Below are positions 24,752-29,090 of a stretch of DNA of 29,090 bases, piece after piece. The DNA lies in the IMG/VR virus record IMGVR_UViG_3300030107_003157, positions 1-29,090 of that record, one strand, 5' to 3'. The translations under genes and the position numbers were made by a program. Every line of letters begins with the position of its first letter. Within the stretch, counting starts at the first letter, position 1. This DNA comes from a virus. Under the pieces are notes generated by a model. The model ran no database searches. It was not told where the DNA came from and was given only the letters and a program-made list of their open reading frames with translations.

Positions 24752-27046
24752 TTATTTTGTTATTTTATCTTTTGCTCTCATTTTATCCTCCATTGTTGAT
24801 TTTGATTCGCCACTATATTCATTTTTATCATCATCTTTATTTTCAGTATCTTTAGATAATTCATGGTCTGCTAATTTTTTAGCAAACTCAGCTTGTTCAG
24901 AAGCGTCATGAATATCTCTTTTATCTTCTGATTGTATTTTAGCGACTTGTAATCTTGATTCTGCTTGAATTTCAGCAACTTCTATTTTAGCTTCATTATC
25001 CATTTGTTTAAGTTGAGCTTCTTTTTCAAATTTAGCATCTTCCATTTGTTGTTGAGCTTGCATTTGTTGCATTGCTTGTTCTTGTTGAGCAGCAGCTTGT
25101 TTCTTCATTTCATCCATACCTTTTTCTAAAACTTTTTCTGCTTCAGTCATGGTATCTGCTTTTAATACTTTCAGTATATTAAGTAGGTCAATATTTCCAG
25201 CTTGTAATGCGGATTGAGCTAATTGTTGTACAACTTGCTTCATAGAGTCATCTTTACCACTGTCTCCAATATAAACTCCAAAATCTTGTAAGGAAACATC
25301 TGGCATTACAGTTAAAAACTTATACGCACCATCTCCTAATATCATTGCAGCTTTTTTACCTCCAGCCCAAGCAATTTTCATATTATTACATAATCTTTCC
25401 AGTACTCTTTGTTTAACCTCAGAATGTGAATAAAACCAAGACTCTGTGATAGTAGAAGATTGTATTACACTTCTTTGAACATTACCAACATATTCATATT
25501 GGTCTACAGCTCCTTCTCTTTGTCTGGTAACTCCTGAAAGTTGACCAGCCATATCCTCTAACATAATTTTTAAATTAATTAATTGTTGAACAGATTGAGA
25601 TAAAGTAAAATCCACTTGTTGGAATTGGTTAAATGAAGCCATTTGATTTCCTTCGTCTTTTGAATTTATAGGAATAATACCATCTGTTTTTAAATGATAT
25701 AATACAGTTTGCATGTCCATACCTACATTAGTTGGTATTTGAGATGTATCGTATACTACAGCTTTACCTCCTGAACGAGCCATAGCTAATTCTATTTGGT
25801 ATATTACTATATTATAAAGCATTTGTACATTTGTTAATACATCTACCATAGATGTAGGGTATCCTGTAGTATTTCCTTTTATACATCCAATATAAGATAA
25901 AGGAGTTTTTCCTGGGTCATCTACACTTCTAACCTGATTATCACGTCTTTTCGCTTTTACTAATATTTTGCCTCCAATTTTTGTTGCTTCCCATATATCG
26001 TCCACCCATTTAGTTTCTATTTTGTCTCCTTTTCTTTTCTTATATGTATCTCTAACCATTTTTCTAAACGGTCTATCTGGGTCATATTTATTTGGAGATA
26101 TTTTAAACTTGATAGCTCTAAAAGATTTCCATTCAGCAGTTACAACACGAATACGATTCTCTTTTCCATATCCACTATCAACCCATAAAATTTGATTGTT
26201 ATAATCACTAATATCAGAGCCATATGCTGTTCTCATTTGGTCTAATAATTCTAAATCTTCTTTTGTTAAATATTCTTTAAATTCATCATTTATTTCATTT
26301 ACAGACAGCCATCTTTCTTCTCCCACCCATGTAGCATCATCTAAATAATCTGAATGTACAGTCATATCGTAAATAATAGAACGGGGGTCCACTCTACGCG
26401 CATGTGGGTCTCCATTTATTATGTCTACTTTAAAAAATTCTTTACCTGTAACTAATAAATCTCTAAATCCTTCTTTAAATTTATCTTTTAAATTATATCT
26501 ATTCATTATATATTCTAAACCATCTTGAGCGGTTTCTTCAACCATTTCTCTATAGTTATATTTCATATAAGTATCAATATCATCTGGGACTGGCATTCCT
26601 TGGCCCTCATCAGTTACAGAAGTTCCATATTGCTGTTCAAATCCTTTGTGAATCTCTTCTAATAAATCTTTCATTTTTAAAGCTACTTTAAAATCTAACT
26701 TTCTAATAACAGCTTCTTTATTTACTGTAGAAACTTTCATATCTATAGGTCTCTTTAATTCTTCACCAAGGAGTAAATCAATTTTTGGAGATATAATAGG
26801 ATAATTGACTAATCTTGCTGGATATGATAATCCGTATTGCTCTGTAATATAAGCGTAATCATCTTGATTAATTCTACCATTATATATAGCATAATTATTA
26901 ATATCTTTTGTTCTAAAGTCACCATAAGAACTTTCATTGTATGACATGAAGTTTACTATAGAAGCTAATACCGCTTCACACCATTCTTCATTTTTTTCTT
27001 TCTCAGAAACCATCATTGATGGAAATATTGTACTATTCTTGCTCAT
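24752..27046 (-). CDS. Portal protein, 764 aa
   Basis: It directly follows the terminase gene (one-base spacer). The sequence shows the portal pattern of crAss-like phages: residues about 80-104 contain NYPIISPKIDLLLGEELKRP, followed by VSTVNKEAVIRKLDFKV. The middle has 'DGLEYIMNRYNLKDKFKEGF' and 'GKEFFKVDIINGDPHARRVD' (wing and stem-adjacent beta parts), then 'NTTGYPTSMVDVLTNVQMLY'. The C-terminal 130 residues (about 635-764) are Gln/Glu/Lys-rich helix (AAAQQEQAMQQMQAQQQMED), probably a barrel or coiled coil, ending in a charged disordered tail. The portal forms the dodecameric channel at one capsid vertex and is the docking site for terminase. No unusual base composition was noticed. The scaffold gene begins 40 bases downstream with its own promoter signal. 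Confidence 0.85.
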   Translation of the reverse strand: MSKNSTIFPSMMVSEKEKNEEWCEAVLASIVNFMSYNESSYGDFRTKDINNYAIYNGRINQDDYAYITEQYGLSYPARLVNYPIISPKIDLLLGEELKRPIDMKVSTVNKEAVIRKLDFKVALKMKDLLEEIHKGFEQQYGTSVTDEGQGMPVPDDIDTYMKYNYREMVEETAQDGLEYIMNRYNLKDKFKEGFRDLLVTGKEFFKVDIINGDPHARRVDPRSIIYDMTVHSDYLDDATWVGEERWLSVNEINDEFKEYLTKEDLELLDQMRTAYGSDISDYNNQILWVDSGYGKENRIRVVTAEWKSFRAIKFKISPNKYDPDRPFRKMVRDTYKKRKGDKIETKWVDDIWEATKIGGKILVKAKRRDNQVRSVDDPGKTPLSYIGCIKGNTTGYPTSMVDVLTNVQMLYNIVIYQIELAMARSGGKAVVYDTSQIPTNVGMDMQTVLYHLKTDGIIPINSKDEGNQMASFNQFQQVDFTLSQSVQQLINLKIMLEDMAGQLSGVTRQREGAVDQYEYVGNVQRSVIQSSTITESWFYSHSEVKQRVLERLCNNMKIAWAGGKKAAMILGDGAYKFLTVMPDVSLQDFGVYIGDSGKDDSMKQVVQQLAQSALQAGNIDLLNILKVLKADTMTEAEKVLEKGMDEMKKQAAAQQEQAMQQMQAQQQMEDAKFEKEAQLKQMDNEAKIEVAEIQAESRLQVAKIQSEDKRDIHDASEQAEFAKKLADHELSKDTENKDDDKNEYSGESKSTMEDKMRAKDKITK

Positions 27047-27047
27047 T

Positions 27048-28865
27048 TTAATTTAGTTTTATTGGAGTACCACTTCTACTCCTTGTGTAATATTTAAGTC
27101 CTATATCTATATTCTCTTGTTTTTCCTGAACCCTCATTCTATAATTATCTATATTATGAATTAAACAAATACCAAAAGCCATAGCTCGGTCAGTATTCCT
27201 TAATCCATAATTAGCCAATTCATCTATCAAATCTAAAAACCATATATCTTTTATATGCTCTCTAATATAATCGTCTATCAAATCTTCCAATAAAGCTTTC
27301 ACTTGTTTGTTCATGTGAACTCCATATTGATTTCTTGTTTTAGAACCTGGATTATGAGCAGATTCAGGTTTTTCTTTCAAATATTTTAACGCATTCATAC
27401 GTTTAAAATAATCTAATATACCTATCTTTGTATACTCTACCAGCATCTTAGCATTATAATAAACTGCTAATTTCAAACAACCGTCCCAAAAATCTTCTTT
27501 TTTCTTCGGTCTATCAGTATATTCAGCAACAACGTAATCGCTTGGAATATTTGTATTTGCAAATCTACGATAAATTATTGCACTACCCAAGGATTCTGAC
27601 GCTCCTGCTTCATCTTGGTCATAAGAATCCACTCCTCCAATGTCAATTCCTTGATATTCTGGCATTGGATGGGATAAAATTTTAAATGGACCTTTTGGAT
27701 GAGGCTTCCAGGAAACCTTTAATTCTGCGTCATCATTTAACACCCAATCTAAGTATCCACGCTGAATTTGACTCTTATAATCTTTACTCGCAAGTATTCT
27801 TGACCTTTGAGCGTTTAATAAGGATATATCAAATCTACTTTCCTTTGTATTAAGAAAAGCCTCTTCAATAGTCAAAGGATAATTTTGTATGTGTAAATTA
27901 TAAGCTTCATTATCTCCAGATGCTCTAATATTATCTCTTTCTTCAGTTAAAGACTCTCTAGCTCCAATTTCATCTTCCACTCCACTTTCTATATCAAAGA
28001 AACCATAATAAGCTTTTGAAGCTGGTATAAACATGGGTATTAAATTATAAGCGTCATGACTATAATACATGTCCATAAAATCTTTAGACGCTTTTGAAAT
28101 GTCACCACCAGTACCTCCAATAATAGGAACTCCAAATTGTATGTTACCATCCATAAAACATGCTTTAGATGACATATATGCATTTTTAAGATGTTTAAAT
28201 TCTCCAGCCTCTTCAAATACCATTAATGAAGTTCTTTCACCTTTAAATACCTCTGGATTATCCATCGTTCTACATATAATTGTAGATTGATATCCACCTA
28301 TCTCCCATTTACCATCTTTATTTTTTTGTTTATATCCTGAACGTAGTATACCATCAGTGTCTTTTAAAACAGAGTGTTTAAAGTTAGGATGTATACCATT
28401 AAGACCTTTTTTTGTTTTATCAAAGAAGGCATCAGCTGTAGCTTGTAATCCAGCAGCTACACCTATATCATTATAAGGGAAAAATGTATATTCATGAGCT
28501 ACCATACCAGAGTTCATATAAGAAAATCCTTTATCTCTGGCTTTAATGACAATCATACCTTTTCCTTCATCTTTACACGTTTCAAATAGATTAAAATATT
28601 CTCTATCCATTTCTCTATACCAGGGATGTATTAAAGATTTACGACCACCCTTATCTCCACTATTACCTAAAATATAATAGAAGTTTAAATAAAAATAATA
28701 CTTACCAGAAATTTTAGGCATACCTTTTGGTTTAAATCCATTGATACATCTATCTTGTTGTTCTGACCACCATTCCTGATAGTTTACAGAACCTTCATCT
28801 AAATCTGGAAATCCATTATTAGCGATTGGTCTATACTTTTGTGGGTTAAATTTTATCTTACCCAT
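27048..28865 (-). CDS. terL: Terminase large subunit, 605 aa
   Basis: The ATPase-nuclease motor that packages DNA into the head. ATPase part: a degenerate Walker A at residues 107-119 (IKARDKGFSYMNS), Walker B at 213-219 (SLMVFEE, catalytic Glu), and a Gly-rich coupling segment at 249-256 (IGGTGGDI). Nuclease part (RNase H-like fold): an acidic cluster at 406-416 with GIDIGGVDSYD (D408, D413, D416), E477 in LVEYTK and D559 in LRNTDRAMAF, all plausible metal ligands. An N-terminal region with WWSEQQDRC and YYFYLNFYYIL precedes the ATPase, as in the 'Terminase_6'-like group of Bacteroidota phages. The length is somewhat short but complete. Start is the ATG that overlaps the upstream stop by eight bases (ATGGGTAA); the portal starts one base after its own stop region. 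Confidence 0.88.
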   Translation of the reverse strand: MGKIKFNPQKYRPIANNGFPDLDEGSVNYQEWWSEQQDRCINGFKPKGMPKISGKYYFYLNFYYILGNSGDKGGRKSLIHPWYREMDREYFNLFETCKDEGKGMIVIKARDKGFSYMNSGMVAHEYTFFPYNDIGVAAGLQATADAFFDKTKKGLNGIHPNFKHSVLKDTDGILRSGYKQKNKDGKWEIGGYQSTIICRTMDNPEVFKGERTSLMVFEEAGEFKHLKNAYMSSKACFMDGNIQFGVPIIGGTGGDISKASKDFMDMYYSHDAYNLIPMFIPASKAYYGFFDIESGVEDEIGARESLTEERDNIRASGDNEAYNLHIQNYPLTIEEAFLNTKESRFDISLLNAQRSRILASKDYKSQIQRGYLDWVLNDDAELKVSWKPHPKGPFKILSHPMPEYQGIDIGGVDSYDQDEAGASESLGSAIIYRRFANTNIPSDYVVAEYTDRPKKKEDFWDGCLKLAVYYNAKMLVEYTKIGILDYFKRMNALKYLKEKPESAHNPGSKTRNQYGVHMNKQVKALLEDLIDDYIREHIKDIWFLDLIDELANYGLRNTDRAMAFGICLIHNIDNYRMRVQEKQENIDIGLKYYTRSRSGTPIKLN

Positions 28866-29090
28866 ACTTTACTCTTTTAGGTTTATCAAATCCAAAAATA
28901 TTTTTTTTACTCATTTTATTTGCTTCTTTTGTTTCAAACCAATCTCTTAAATCCGTGTTGTAATGTTTTACCGCATAATCACTATATTCTTCTGCTCTTT
29001 TCCAATTACCCTTTTTATAGTGAAAACTATATCTTGATTTTAAATAATTAATATTACCTTTTTTTATTTTATTTCCTCCAGTTCCTTTTT
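28858..29090 (-). CDS. Partial ORF upstream of terminase large subunit, possible small terminase subunit
   Basis: A frame open from the window edge (base 29090) encodes about 77 residues and stops at TAA 28860-28858, eight bases inside terL. The visible part begins KGTGGNKIKKGNINYLKSRY and ends KNIFGFDKPKRVKYG. It is basic and Lys/Tyr/Asn-rich, with a helix likely around NWKRAEEYSDYAVKHYNTDL. The N-terminus is outside the window. A small terminase subunit often sits here, and the basic C-terminus would fit, but no family motif is seen. I mark it as a possible TerS only by position. Confidence 0.55.
   Translation of the reverse strand, partial: KGTGGNKIKKGNINYLKSRYSFHYKKGNWKRAEEYSDYAVKHYNTDLRDWFETKEANKMSKKNIFGFDKPKRVKYG

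Noticed and set aside
24437-24911. Plus-strand frames rich in Ser opposite the scaffold and portal genes
   Set aside because: They mirror the acidic Glu-rich ends of the two minus-strand proteins and have no family pattern.
27048-28865. Intein or intron in terL
   Set aside because: ATPase and nuclease motifs follow one another at normal spacing in 605 residues, with no inserted block.
28858-28914. An 18-codon ORF starting at ATG 28914 before terL
   Set aside because: The frame stays open upstream to the window edge with protein-like sequence, so this Met is more likely internal to a longer gene.
1-29090. Apparent absence of CCGG
   Set aside because: I saw none, but in a genome this poor in C and G only a handful to about fifteen are expected, so it is far weaker than the GATC signal and I did not report it as a finding.
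1-29090. tRNA genes, CRISPR arrays, insertion sequences, integrase or attachment sites
   Set aside because: No cloverleaf candidates, spaced direct repeats or transposase/integrase motifs were seen, and the gaps between genes are too short to hold them.

Overview
The window is one continuous piece of the virion (head, tail and internal-protein) module of a large AT-rich double-stranded DNA tailed phage. Every gene I can support lies on the minus strand, so biological order runs from high to low coordinates. Packing is dense: most junctions are TAATG overlaps or gaps of a few bases. Gene order, portal type, ring proteins, an IHF-like small protein and a giant gene beginning with the 'GG..SD.DP...' N-terminus typical of tail muzzle/stabilisation proteins suggest a short-tailed crAss-like phage (Crassvirales or a close relative). 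Start codons preceded by runs of A without a Shine-Dalgarno, and -7 boxes of the form TAnnTTTG, point to a Bacteroidota host, probably a flavobacterium. The crAss-like assignment is inferred from remembered family patterns, not from a search.

Layout in transcription order: a partial ORF that may be a small terminase (29090-28858), large terminase, portal, a scaffold-like protein with its own promoter, and major capsid protein. Next come three small genes (108, 166 and 68 aa) separated by intergenic spacers with G-run/C-run hairpins, then a 245-aa gene of unknown function. The neck and tail block holds a 207-aa ring/adaptor protein, a 333-aa structural protein, a 131-aa IHF-like protein, a 159-aa beta-rich protein, a 362-aa ring protein carrying an inserted domain, and a 2077-aa muzzle-like protein. 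The last block is a set of probable internal (ejected) proteins. It has a 421-aa protein with a hydrophobic segment, a 1638-aa protein with an M15-like peptidase domain, two tandem SPOR-like domains and a long acidic/coiled-coil part, a 724-aa protein with a glycine-zipper segment, and a partial protein with hydrophobic Gly/Ala-rich segments running off the left end.

How they would work together: terminase and portal fill a capsid built from MCP on the scaffold; ring proteins and muzzle close the portal and make the short tail; the internal proteins leave through the tail at infection, cut peptidoglycan and form a path across the envelope.

The two observations I rate highest are the pair of SPOR-like (peptidoglycan glycan-binding) domains beside a peptidase in one virion protein, and the near absence of GATC: I found one site in 29 kb, and Asp codons before C-initial codons are written GAC in otherwise AT-preferring genes. 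No tRNA, CRISPR array, insertion sequence or integrase was seen, and no gene-free stretch exceeds about 120 bases.
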